Source: Paraburkholderia sp. PREW-6R
GTDB taxonomy: Bacteria; Pseudomonadota; Gammaproteobacteria; Burkholderiales; Burkholderiaceae
Direction: 5' to 3'
Assembly (NCBI RefSeq): GCF_039621805.1
Contig: NZ_CP155073.1
Span: 1,674,001-1,738,000 of the forward strand
DNA: 64,000 bases
Under the pieces are notes generated by a model, which was not told the origin of the DNA, made no database searches, and saw only the letters and a list, made by a program, of their open reading frames with translations. Shown piece after piece: positions 55,000 to 62,921 of this stretch (positions are counted from its first letter, which is position 1; each line of letters begins with the position of its first letter). The translations under genes were made by a program, and so were the position numbers.

Positions 55000-55387
55000 C
55001 GCGTGTCGACCGCCGGCATGCACGACGACCCCGGCGCGAAGACTGGCTTGAACACCGCGCTCACCACCGCCAGATCACCGAGTGCGCCGCGTGTCCCCGC
55101 CAGATCGATCCTGCATGGCACGCCGTTTGCCCGCTAGAATCACCGCCTTTGCCCGCTTCGGGCGCCGCACAGGGCAAAATACGGGTTTTGAGCGCGCATC
55201 GCGCCCGCATTCCTTCCATGAGTCAGATGCTGGCGGCCGCGTTGCCGCCGGTCCGCGACCCGGCGTACCCCGCGCCTGTCATGCGATGACAGGCGGCGCG
55301 TGCGTCGGCGCGAGGACAGCTCGTCCCTGACAGATCACCTGACAGATCACCTGACAGAGCACCTGAGAGAGCACCTGAGGAGCATTT
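55000..55387. other. Gap between nfrB-like and DUF2760 genes
   Basis: About 390 bp with no supported gene. Its last 60 bp are a 12-bp tandem repeat that merges into the ribosome-binding site of the next gene. A promoter for the DUF2760-Hsp70 unit may lie here, so it need not be co-transcribed with the glycan genes. Confidence 0.45.
55327..55380 (+). repeat. 12-bp tandem repeat feeding into the DUF2760 ribosome site
   Basis: Units of the type CACCTGACAGAT, about four to five copies, drift to CACCTGAGAGAG and end in GAGGAGC, the Shine-Dalgarno for the ATG at 55388. Copy-number change would alter leader length or provide extra purine-rich ribosome docking sites. Confidence 0.8.
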
Positions 55388-55972
55388 ATGACCGATTCGA
55401 ACCCATCCTTTGTCGGCCGGATTTCGCTGGCTGTCAGCACGTTTTTCCGCATTCTCGGCGACGGTGAATTCGCCGCCGGCGTCCTGCGTCTGCGCAACGG
55501 CACGGGCGCGCGCGTAAGCACGCCTGCGCCGGCCGCTACCCAGACACCGGCACCGGCCCCGGCACCCGCGCCGGCTCCCACGCTGAAAACGGCCAACCCG
55601 GACGCCGCATTGCAACTGCTAGGCCTCCTGCAACGCGACGCGCGCTTCATCGACTTCGTCGAAGAAGACATCAAGCGATTCAGCGACGCCGACATCGGGG
55701 CCGCCGCCCGCCTTGTTCACGAAGGCTGTCGCGCGACGCTGCGCGAGCATTTCACGATCCGCCCCGTGCGCGACGAAGCCGAAGGCAGCCGCATCACGCT
55801 GCAGGACGGCTTCGACGCGAGCGCGATCCGTCTGACCGGCAACGTGGTCGGCAAGGCGCCGTTTAGCGGCAACATCAGCCACCGCGGCTGGCGCGTGGAC
55901 GATGTGCGTCTGCCGAAGCTCGCGGAAAGCCACAACGCGAAGGTGATCGCGCCGGCCGAGGTGGAGCTATGA
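55388..55972 (+). CDS. DUF2760 domain protein
   Basis: A 194-residue protein. An N-terminal ~40-residue segment (ISLAVSTFFRILGDGEFAAG) is joined by an Ala/Pro linker (residues about 45-65) to the DUF2760 core: DAALQLLGLLQRDARFIDFV, then AAARLVHEGCRATLREHF and FSGNISHRGWRVDDVRLPKL. It is always worth noting with Hsp70-family neighbours; here its stop overlaps the first Hsp70 gene (ATGA). A role as client adaptor or assembly partner of the two Hsp70s is my inference. Biochemical function is unknown. Confidence 0.85.
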   Translation: MTDSNPSFVGRISLAVSTFFRILGDGEFAAGVLRLRNGTGARVSTPAPAATQTPAPAPAPAPAPTLKTANPDAALQLLGLLQRDARFIDFVEEDIKRFSDADIGAAARLVHEGCRATLREHFTIRPVRDEAEGSRITLQDGFDASAIRLTGNVVGKAPFSGNISHRGWRVDDVRLPKLAESHNAKVIAPAEVEL

Positions 55973-57828
55973 GCGACACAAACCAGTCCCGCTATTCCAT
56001 CGGCATCGATCTGGGCACCACGCATTGCGCGCTGTCCTATGTCGACACGAGCGCGAGCGACGGCGAGCAAACCGCCCAGGGTGTGCTGCCGGTCGCGCAA
56101 CTCACGGGTCCCGGCGCCATCGACAGTCTCGATCTGTTGCCCTCGTTTCTGTACCTCCCCCATCCCGAAGAACTCGCACCCGGCGACCTGGTTCTGCCGT
56201 GGACCGGCGAGCGCCAGTTCGCGGTCGGCGAATTCGCCCGCAGCCGCGGCGCGGCAACGCCGATCCGGCTCGTGTCGAGCGCGAAGAGCTGGTTGTGCCA
56301 TCCGGGCGTCGACCGCCGCGCGGCGATTCTGCCCAACGATGCGCCGCCCGAGGTCGCGCGCGTGTCGCCGCTCGAAAGCTCGGTGCGCTACCTGACGCAT
56401 CTGCGCGAAGCATGGGACCACGCGCATCCGGACGCACCGTTTAGCGACCAGGACGTGACGGTGACCATTCCAGCGTCGTTCGATCCGGCCGCGCGTGAAC
56501 TCACGGCGGAAGCCGCCGAGGCCGCCGGCTATCGCCGCATGACGCTGCTCGAAGAACCGCAGGCGGCGCTCTATAGCTGGATCCAGAAGAGCGGCGGCCA
56601 GTGGCGCAAGCAGGTCAGGGTCGGCGACATCATCCTCGTGGTGGACGTGGGCGGCGGCACGACCGACCTCTCGCTGATCGCGGTCGTGGAGCGCGAGGGC
56701 AACCTCGAACTGCACCGCGTCGCAGTTGGCGAACACATTCTGCTCGGCGGCGACAACATGGACCTCGCGCTCGCGCACGTGGTCGCACGCAAGCTCGCGG
56801 CCCAGGGCACCCAGGCCGACGCGTGGCAATTGCGCGCCCTCACCTACGCGTGCCGCTCCGCGAAAGAAACGCTGCTCAGCGATCCGTCGACGGACACCGT
56901 GCCGCTCGTCGTGCCGAGCCGCGGCTCGAAGCTGATCGGCGGCTCGATCCGCACCGAACTCACGCGCGCCGAACTGACGCAGACCATCCTCGACGGTTTC
57001 TTCCCGCAAGTGGATAGCGCCGCGCGGCCGGTGAGCCGCGCGCGTGCCGGTCTCACGCAACTCGGTTTGCCATACGCGCAGGACGCGGGCATCACGCGTC
57101 ATCTGGCGGCCTTCCTCGGCCGGCAGGTCGGCGCGCTCGCCGAACTCGAAGGGCTGCGCGATATCGCGACCGCGCAGAACGCGAGCTTCCTGCATCCCAC
57201 CGCCGTGCTGTTCAACGGCGGCGTGTTCAAGTCGCCGCTGCTCGTCGAGCGCATCATGGGCACGCTCAACCAGTGGCTCACGGCCGAAGGTGCGCCGCCT
57301 GCGCGTCTGCTCGAAGGCGCGGACCTCGATCTCGCCGTCGCGCGCGGGGCGGCCTATTACGGCTATGTGCGGCGCGGTCAGGGCGTGCGGATTCGCGGCG
57401 GCACCGCGCGTGCTTACTACATCGCGATCGAATCGGCGATGCCGGCCGTGCCCGGCATGGAGCCGCCCATCCAGGCGCTGTGCGTGGCGCCTTTCGGTAT
57501 GGAGGAAGGCACCGAGGCCGAACTGCCCGCGCAGGAATTCGGCCTCGTGGTCGGCGAGCCGGTCCACTTCCGCTTCTTCGGATCGTCGGTGCGTCGACAG
57601 GATCAGGTGGGCACGCTGCTCGACTTCTGGGGCCCCGAGGAGTTGCAGGAACTGGAGGAGATTCAGGCGACGCTGCCGGCTTCCGGGCGCACCGCGGGCG
57701 AAGTCGTGCCGGTGAAGCTGCACGCGCGCGTGACCGAGGCGGGCACGCTGGAACTCGAAGCCGTGCCGCGCGGCACCGACGAGCGCTGGAAGGTCGAGTT
57801 CGACGTGCGCGGCAACGCGTCTGAATGA
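55969..57828 (+). CDS. Hsp70-family protein A (non-canonical)
   Basis: A 619-residue Hsp70-superfamily ATPase. The nucleotide-binding domain has phosphate-1 IGIDLGTTHC, connect-1/phosphate-2 VVDVGGGTTDLSLI and adenosine motif VLFNGGVFKSP. Only about 150 residues follow, a beta-rich end resembling a shortened substrate domain (FGLVVGEPVHFRFFGSS), with no lid helix and no EEVD-type tail. It is neither DnaK, HscA nor HscC. Overlap with DUF2760 and 1-bp spacing to the next Hsp70 show a tight operon. No DnaJ or GrpE is encoded nearby. Confidence 0.87.
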   Translation: MSDTNQSRYSIGIDLGTTHCALSYVDTSASDGEQTAQGVLPVAQLTGPGAIDSLDLLPSFLYLPHPEELAPGDLVLPWTGERQFAVGEFARSRGAATPIRLVSSAKSWLCHPGVDRRAAILPNDAPPEVARVSPLESSVRYLTHLREAWDHAHPDAPFSDQDVTVTIPASFDPAARELTAEAAEAAGYRRMTLLEEPQAALYSWIQKSGGQWRKQVRVGDIILVVDVGGGTTDLSLIAVVEREGNLELHRVAVGEHILLGGDNMDLALAHVVARKLAAQGTQADAWQLRALTYACRSAKETLLSDPSTDTVPLVVPSRGSKLIGGSIRTELTRAELTQTILDGFFPQVDSAARPVSRARAGLTQLGLPYAQDAGITRHLAAFLGRQVGALAELEGLRDIATAQNASFLHPTAVLFNGGVFKSPLLVERIMGTLNQWLTAEGAPPARLLEGADLDLAVARGAAYYGYVRRGQGVRIRGGTARAYYIAIESAMPAVPGMEPPIQALCVAPFGMEEGTEAELPAQEFGLVVGEPVHFRFFGSSVRRQDQVGTLLDFWGPEELQELEEIQATLPASGRTAGEVVPVKLHARVTEAGTLELEAVPRGTDERWKVEFDVRGNASE

Positions 57829-57829
57829 A

Positions 57830-60745
57830 ATGAAGCGGTACAGCGTCGGCATCGATCTGGGCACCAGCAATACGGTGCTTGCGTATGCGCAGGCGGGTTC
57901 GGCTGCGGGTTCGGCGCCGGCTTCAGGCACTGAGCCATCGCAGATTCACGTGTTCGAGATCGATCAACTGGTCGGCTTCGGTGAAGTCGGCGCGCAGCCG
58001 CTGCTGCCGTCGGTGCGTTATCACGCGGCCCAGGGTGAGCTGAACGCCGATGACCTGCAACTGCCCTGGAGCCATGCGCCACGCGCAGACGACGGACCGC
58101 CGGTCGTGGTCGGCCGGCTCGCGCGCGCGCTCGGCGGCCAGGTGCCTGGGCGGCTCGTCGCCAGTGCGAAAAGCTGGCTCTCGCATGCGTCGGTGGATCG
58201 GACCGCGCCGATTCTGCCGTGGGGCGCGTCCGACGACGTGCTCAAGGTGTCGCCGGTTCAGGCGAGCGCGAGTTATCTTGCGCATGTTCGCGCCGCGTGG
58301 AACCAGCGGTTCCCGCAGGCGCTGCTCGAACATCAGGATGTGGTGCTCACGGTGCCCGCGTCGTTCGATGAAGGCGCTCGCGCGCTCACCGTCGAGGCCG
58401 CGCGCACGGCGGGACTGGCGAACCTGCGCCTGCTGGAAGAGCCGCAGGCGGCATTTTACGACTGGCTGTTTCACCACCGCGAACATCTCGCGAGCGAACT
58501 GGCGAACACGCGGCTCGTGCTGATCTGCGACGTGGGCGGCGGCACGACCGACCTTACGCTCATCCAGGTCCGGTTGCGTGAAGACGGCGAGCCGGAGCTG
58601 ACGCGCATCGGCGTGGGCAACCATCTGATGCTCGGCGGCGACAACATGGATCTGGCGCTCGCGCATCGGGTCGAAGCGCGTCTGCCGGATAGCGGCAACG
58701 CGGACTCGAATTCGAACCGGAATACGCGCGCGCGTTTGTCGGCGGCAACGCTGTCGCAACTGGTGGAACGCTGCCGGGCCGCGAAGGAGCAACTACTCGG
58801 CGCGCACGCGCCCGAATCGACGTCGATCACGCTGCTCGGCGCGGGCTCAAAACTGATCGGCGGCGCGCGCTCCGTGCAGATCACGCGCGACGAAGTCGAG
58901 AAGATCATCGTCGACGGTTTTTTTCCGGCGGTGGAATCGGGCGAGCGCCCTGGCCGCCCGCGTGGCGCGATTGTCGAATTCGGTCTGCCGTATGCGTCGG
59001 ACGCCGGCGTCACGCGTCATATCGCGGCCTTTCTGAGCCGCTTTGCCACGCAGGCGCGCGAGGCGCTCGCCGATGCGGATGCTGATACAGATGCCGATGC
59101 CGCGCCAAAGCCGGCCGATGCCGCAACGCTGCCGGTGCCCGACACGCTGCTGCTGAATGGCGGCGTGTTCCGTGCGCCATCGCTCACGACCCGCCTCGCC
59201 GATACGCTCGCCCGATGGCGCGGCGCACCGCTTAACGTACTGCACAACGGCAATCCCGACGTCGCGGTGGCGCGCGGCGCGGTCGCCTACAGTCTCGCGC
59301 GGGCGGGCGCAGCGCCGAAAATCGGCGGTGGCTCGCCGCGCAGCTATTTTCTCGTTCTCGACGAACCGGCCGGCGAGCCGAATGCGGAATCCGACGCCGC
59401 ATCGGCACCGCGTGGCATCTGCCTTTTGCCGCGCGGCACGGAAGAAGGTCGCGAAATCCTGATTGCCGAGCGCACGTTCGCGCTGCGGCTGGGTCATCCG
59501 GTGCGTTTCCATCTGGTTTCGTCGAGCGCGGAGACCGTGTATCAGCCCGGCGAACTGGTCGAGCTGAGCGGCAGCGATTTCGTGCGCCTGCCGCCCATTG
59601 CGACGATCGTTCAGCCACGCGGCGCGAGCACCGCACGCGAAACCACTGTGCAGATCGCGACCGCGCTTACCGAGGTGGGAACGCTCGACGTCCATTGCAT
59701 CGAACTCGATGATCCCACGCAACGCTGGCTGCTCGAATTCCAGTTGCGCCGCGAAGATGCACAGGTCAACTTATCAACTGACTCGAACGCTGCACGTCAT
59801 CCGGGACTCGACGAAGCGATCGACCATATCGACCGTTGCTTCGGCTCGCGCGCGCAGAAGGTCGACCCGAAGGAAGTCAGGCGGCTGCGCTCGCAGCTCG
59901 AACAGCTACTGGGTCCGCGCGACACCTGGAACAGCGCGTTACTGCGCGAGCTGTTCGGCGCGTTGTGGGAGCGCGCGCGGCGTCGGCGGCGCTCGGCGGA
60001 TCACGAGCGGCTCTGGCTGAACCTGGCCGGCTATTGCGTGCGCCCGGGCTTTGGCTACCCGCTCGACGAGTGGCGAGTCGAACAACTGTGGTCGCTATTC
60101 GACGACGGCATTCAGTACATTCACGACAGTCAGGTCTGGTCCGAATGGTGGACGTTGTGGCGGCGCGCTGCCGGCGGCTTGAACGAAGACGCGCAGTTGC
60201 GGGTGCTCGACGCGATGGCGTATCTGCAGAACGCCGCGCAATCGCGTCACAAGCTGCCGTTCGACGTGTCGAAAGCTGGCTTGACCGATATGACGCGGCT
60301 GCGCGCATCGCTCGAACGCATTCCGGTGGCGCGCAAGATCGAACTGGGCGAGGCGGTCCTGAACCGCCTGAAGAAACCGGGGGAAAACGCGCAAAGCTGG
60401 TGGGCCGTGGGCCGCATCGGCGCTCGGCGGCCGTTTTACGGCAGCGCGCATGGCGTGGTGCCGCCGGACGTGGCCGGTGCATGGCTGGAGACCATTCTCG
60501 CGCTCGACTGGAAAAAGGTCGATCCCGCCGCGTTCGCGGCCGTGCAGATCGCGCGCATGACGGGCGACCGTTCACGGGACCTGCCGGACGGCTTGCGGCA
60601 AAAGACGCTACGCAAACTCGAAACCGCCAACGCGCCGCGCGCGTGGATCACCATGGTCAGCGAGACTGTGGAACTCGACAATGCGGACGAAGGCCGCGTG
60701 TTCGGCGAAGCTTTGCCGGCGGGGCTCAAGTTGATTGCGGGTTAG
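57830..60745 (+). CDS. Hsp70-family protein B with long C-terminal extension (DUF3731-like)
   Basis: A 971-residue Hsp70-superfamily protein. The ATPase domain (IGIDLGTSNTVLAYA, ICDVGGGTTDLTLI, LLNGGVFRAP) spans about 1-500. A beta-rich segment to about 640 resembles that of Hsp70 A. The last ~330 residues are helical (IDRCFGSRAQKVDPKEVRRL, WERARRRRRSADHERLWLNL, GYPLDEWRVEQLW) and match my memory of the DUF3731 extension. A and B look like diverged paralogues that could form a heteromer. Its stop lies in tandem GTTAGTCGC repeats. Confidence 0.86.
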   Translation: MKRYSVGIDLGTSNTVLAYAQAGSAAGSAPASGTEPSQIHVFEIDQLVGFGEVGAQPLLPSVRYHAAQGELNADDLQLPWSHAPRADDGPPVVVGRLARALGGQVPGRLVASAKSWLSHASVDRTAPILPWGASDDVLKVSPVQASASYLAHVRAAWNQRFPQALLEHQDVVLTVPASFDEGARALTVEAARTAGLANLRLLEEPQAAFYDWLFHHREHLASELANTRLVLICDVGGGTTDLTLIQVRLREDGEPELTRIGVGNHLMLGGDNMDLALAHRVEARLPDSGNADSNSNRNTRARLSAATLSQLVERCRAAKEQLLGAHAPESTSITLLGAGSKLIGGARSVQITRDEVEKIIVDGFFPAVESGERPGRPRGAIVEFGLPYASDAGVTRHIAAFLSRFATQAREALADADADTDADAAPKPADAATLPVPDTLLLNGGVFRAPSLTTRLADTLARWRGAPLNVLHNGNPDVAVARGAVAYSLARAGAAPKIGGGSPRSYFLVLDEPAGEPNAESDAASAPRGICLLPRGTEEGREILIAERTFALRLGHPVRFHLVSSSAETVYQPGELVELSGSDFVRLPPIATIVQPRGASTARETTVQIATALTEVGTLDVHCIELDDPTQRWLLEFQLRREDAQVNLSTDSNAARHPGLDEAIDHIDRCFGSRAQKVDPKEVRRLRSQLEQLLGPRDTWNSALLRELFGALWERARRRRRSADHERLWLNLAGYCVRPGFGYPLDEWRVEQLWSLFDDGIQYIHDSQVWSEWWTLWRRAAGGLNEDAQLRVLDAMAYLQNAAQSRHKLPFDVSKAGLTDMTRLRASLERIPVARKIELGEAVLNRLKKPGENAQSWWAVGRIGARRPFYGSAHGVVPPDVAGAWLETILALDWKKVDPAAFAAVQIARMTGDRSRDLPDGLRQKTLRKLETANAPRAWITMVSETVELDNADEGRVFGEALPAGLKLIAG

Positions 60746-60800
60746 TCGCGGGGTAGTCGCAAGTTAGTCGCAAGTTAGTCGCGGGCCAGGTGTGAGTCAG
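60740..60800 (+). repeat. Tandem repeats spanning the Hsp70 B stop codon
   Basis: GGGTTAG at the gene end is followed by near-copies TCGCGGGGTAG, TCGCAAGTTAG, TCGCAAGTTAG and a final TCGCGGG. The 11-bp unit includes the TAG stop. The pattern recalls those at 6331-6418 and 26196-26224. Confidence 0.75.
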
Positions 60801-60847
60801 TCGCGGCTGGATGCCGGCGCGGTCGCCGCAGCGAGCGTGCCGCGTGC

Positions 60848-61879
60848 TCAAGCCATGGTCACCTGATTGCGGCCCGCATGTTTCGAGCGATACAGCGCCA
60901 TGTCGGCGGTGGCAAAACCATCGCGGTGCGCGGGCCGCGACAACTCGTTCATACGCGTCAACGAGGCGCCCACGCTCACCGTGACCTTGCCGAGCGGCGA
61001 AGCACGGTGCTCGATCGCCAGATCTTCCACTCCCTGGCGCAGCACGTCGAGGGTATTTTCAAGCGAGCCGCGTTCCGCCTGCAGCACCAGCAGACCAAAC
61101 TCCTCGCCGCCCATGCGCCCCACGACGATCCGTTCACCATCGGCGACGGTCTGCATCACCGAGGCGACCCTGCGCAGGCAGTGATCGCCGGCCTGGTGCC
61201 CGTATGTGTCGTTGTACTGCTTGAACCAGTCCACGTCGACCACGACTGAGCCCATCACGTCGCCGTCGCGCGCTTCCTTCCACCGGCGTGCAATGCTTTC
61301 CAGCAGAAAACGCCGGTTATACAGTTGTGTGAGCGGATCGATGGCGGTGGCCGTGCGCATTTTCAGATCGTTCTCGATCATCGAGCGCAGGTGATAAAAC
61401 ACCGCGCGCTGGCCTTCATCGAGCCGGCCCGGCGACGGGTCCATCGCGCACAGCGCACCGACCGTCTCGCCGTTCGGCGCGCGCAGCGCAATGGCCGCGT
61501 AAAACCGCACGAACGGGTGACGCTGCACCAGCATGCATTCGCCGAAGCGCACATCGTCATGCGCATCTTCGATCACGAACAGTTCGTCGTCGCGCACCGC
61601 GTAGTCCGCGAGCGAGCGCGCACGCGTGATGAGCGGCATCGACATGCCGACTTCAGCACGGTAATGCTGGTACTCCTCGTCGAGCAGTGTGATGGCCGTG
61701 ATCCCCGCGCCGGTCACCGTTTTCAGGATTTTCGCCGCGTGCGTGAAGCACTCGCGCATGACCTGATCGTCGTGCAACAGCCATTCGATGACCGACGATT
61801 CGACTTCCGGTTCGCCAGTGCTGGATGGATCGACCGCCATCCGGCTGGACAAACGGTCATGGCTGTTGGCAAGGTGCAC
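60848..61879 (-). CDS. Diguanylate cyclase, GAF-GGDEF
   Basis: A 343-residue soluble signalling enzyme. A GAF sensor (about 30-165, with ALRAPNGETVGALCAMDP) is followed by a GGDEF domain (about 180-343). The active-site loop is GGEEF (about 256-260) and is intact, so it should make c-di-GMP; the Asp-rich VVVDVDWFKQYND metal segment is also present. No RxxD inhibitory site is obvious. Start is taken as GTG 61879; ATG 61840 is possible. Being convergent with the Hsp70/NfrB region, it may supply c-di-GMP to the MshEN domain of NfrB. Confidence 0.9.
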   Translation of the reverse strand: MHLANSHDRLSSRMAVDPSSTGEPEVESSVIEWLLHDDQVMRECFTHAAKILKTVTGAGITAITLLDEEYQHYRAEVGMSMPLITRARSLADYAVRDDELFVIEDAHDDVRFGECMLVQRHPFVRFYAAIALRAPNGETVGALCAMDPSPGRLDEGQRAVFYHLRSMIENDLKMRTATAIDPLTQLYNRRFLLESIARRWKEARDGDVMGSVVVDVDWFKQYNDTYGHQAGDHCLRRVASVMQTVADGERIVVGRMGGEEFGLLVLQAERGSLENTLDVLRQGVEDLAIEHRASPLGKVTVSVGASLTRMNELSRPAHRDGFATADMALYRSKHAGRNQVTMA

Positions 61880-62067
61880 GGCTTGGTTCCCAGAATTGAG
61901 TTGCTCGTGTCAACGGCAATCAGGTGGGAAACTTGAGCGTGCGAAGGAAGATGAAAGCGCCGGCAACGCGCGAACGCGCGGCGCCCTGGCTTTTTGCAAG
62001 CCGCGCATTCATGTGGTGGTTCGCGAGGCCGTGTGAGTCACGCAACGGAATCTGTGATCAGACAAAT

Positions 62068-62096
62068 GAACGGCCTGGACCGCCGTGCTGCCGTTC
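62068..62096 (-). terminator. Hairpin at the phnX stop
   Basis: GAACGGC and GCCGTTC form a 7-bp stem with a 15-base loop overlapping the end of phnX. No clear T-run, so a weak candidate terminator of the phn operon. Confidence 0.35.
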
Positions 62097-62898
62097 AGGG
62101 ACGCTCGCCGCGCGCGAGCCGCGCCTCGATGTCGTACACCACCGGCATCAGATCGGCGACGCTGTCGATCACATAATGTGCGCCGGCTGCCTGCAACTTG
62201 TCGATCGCCGCCTGTCGCCGCCTCGCGTATTCGTCAGGCGCAAGCGCCTTGACATCGCGCTCAGCCATCCCGAACGCGTTGCCGCTGACCGAGACGCCTA
62301 CCGCCCACGTGCCGCCGTTGATGCCCTCCTCGATGCCGACCTCGGTGTCGTCCACCTTGATCGCATCTCGCGCGCGCCATACGCCCAACGCCGGCAAAGT
62401 CTTGTAGATCATGTACGGCGACGGACGCCCTTCCGGCGTATCGCCCGTACACACGATACTGTCCGGCGAAAAGCCCTGCGCCGCCGCACCCGGCACGATC
62501 TCAGCCATGATTTCGCGCGTGTAACCGGTAGTCGTTCCAATCCGGATGTCGTCATGGCGCAGCGCGCTCGTCACCTGCGCGACGCCCGGGATCACCGAGC
62601 TGTAACTCGCGGCCACCGCGATGTTCTTCGGCACGAACACGTCGTAGACCGCGTCGATGTCGGCTTCGCGAGGCGCGTGGCCGTACTTGTCGGCCCACGC
62701 CTGCGCAATGCGTGGCAGCGCCATCAGTGCAGCGATATGGGGACGCTTGGCCATGCCCATCGGGCCGCGGGCCTCGTCGATCGTGATCGAAACGCCGAAC
62801 TGTTCGAACGTTTCGACAAACGCGCCCATGGGCGCCAATGAACCGTAATCGACCACCGTGCCGGCCCAGTCGAAAATCACTGCTTTGACGTGTTTCAT
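62095..62898 (-). CDS. phnX: Phosphonoacetaldehyde hydrolase (phosphonatase)
   Basis: A 267-residue HAD-fold enzyme. The nucleophile Asp10 is in AVIFDWAGTVVDYG and the Schiff-base Lys51 in GPMGMAKRPHI; later motifs are TTTGYTRE, GRPSPYMIY and KVDDTEVGIEEG. It splits phosphonoacetaldehyde into acetaldehyde and phosphate in the cytosol, the second step of 2-aminoethylphosphonate use. It follows phnW by 23 bp. ATG 62898 gives the normal family length; the upstream frame extension is not conserved-looking. Confidence 0.95.
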   Translation of the reverse strand: MKHVKAVIFDWAGTVVDYGSLAPMGAFVETFEQFGVSITIDEARGPMGMAKRPHIAALMALPRIAQAWADKYGHAPREADIDAVYDVFVPKNIAVAASYSSVIPGVAQVTSALRHDDIRIGTTTGYTREIMAEIVPGAAAQGFSPDSIVCTGDTPEGRPSPYMIYKTLPALGVWRARDAIKVDDTEVGIEEGINGGTWAVGVSVSGNAFGMAERDVKALAPDEYARRRQAAIDKLQAAGAHYVIDSVADLMPVVYDIEARLARGERP

Positions 62899-62921
62899 CT
62901 GATCACTCTCACAAGGTTCGG

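Noticed and set aside
55327..55380. Possible CRISPR-like array
   Set aside because: The units are 12 bp, contiguous and without unique spacers, so it is a simple tandem repeat.
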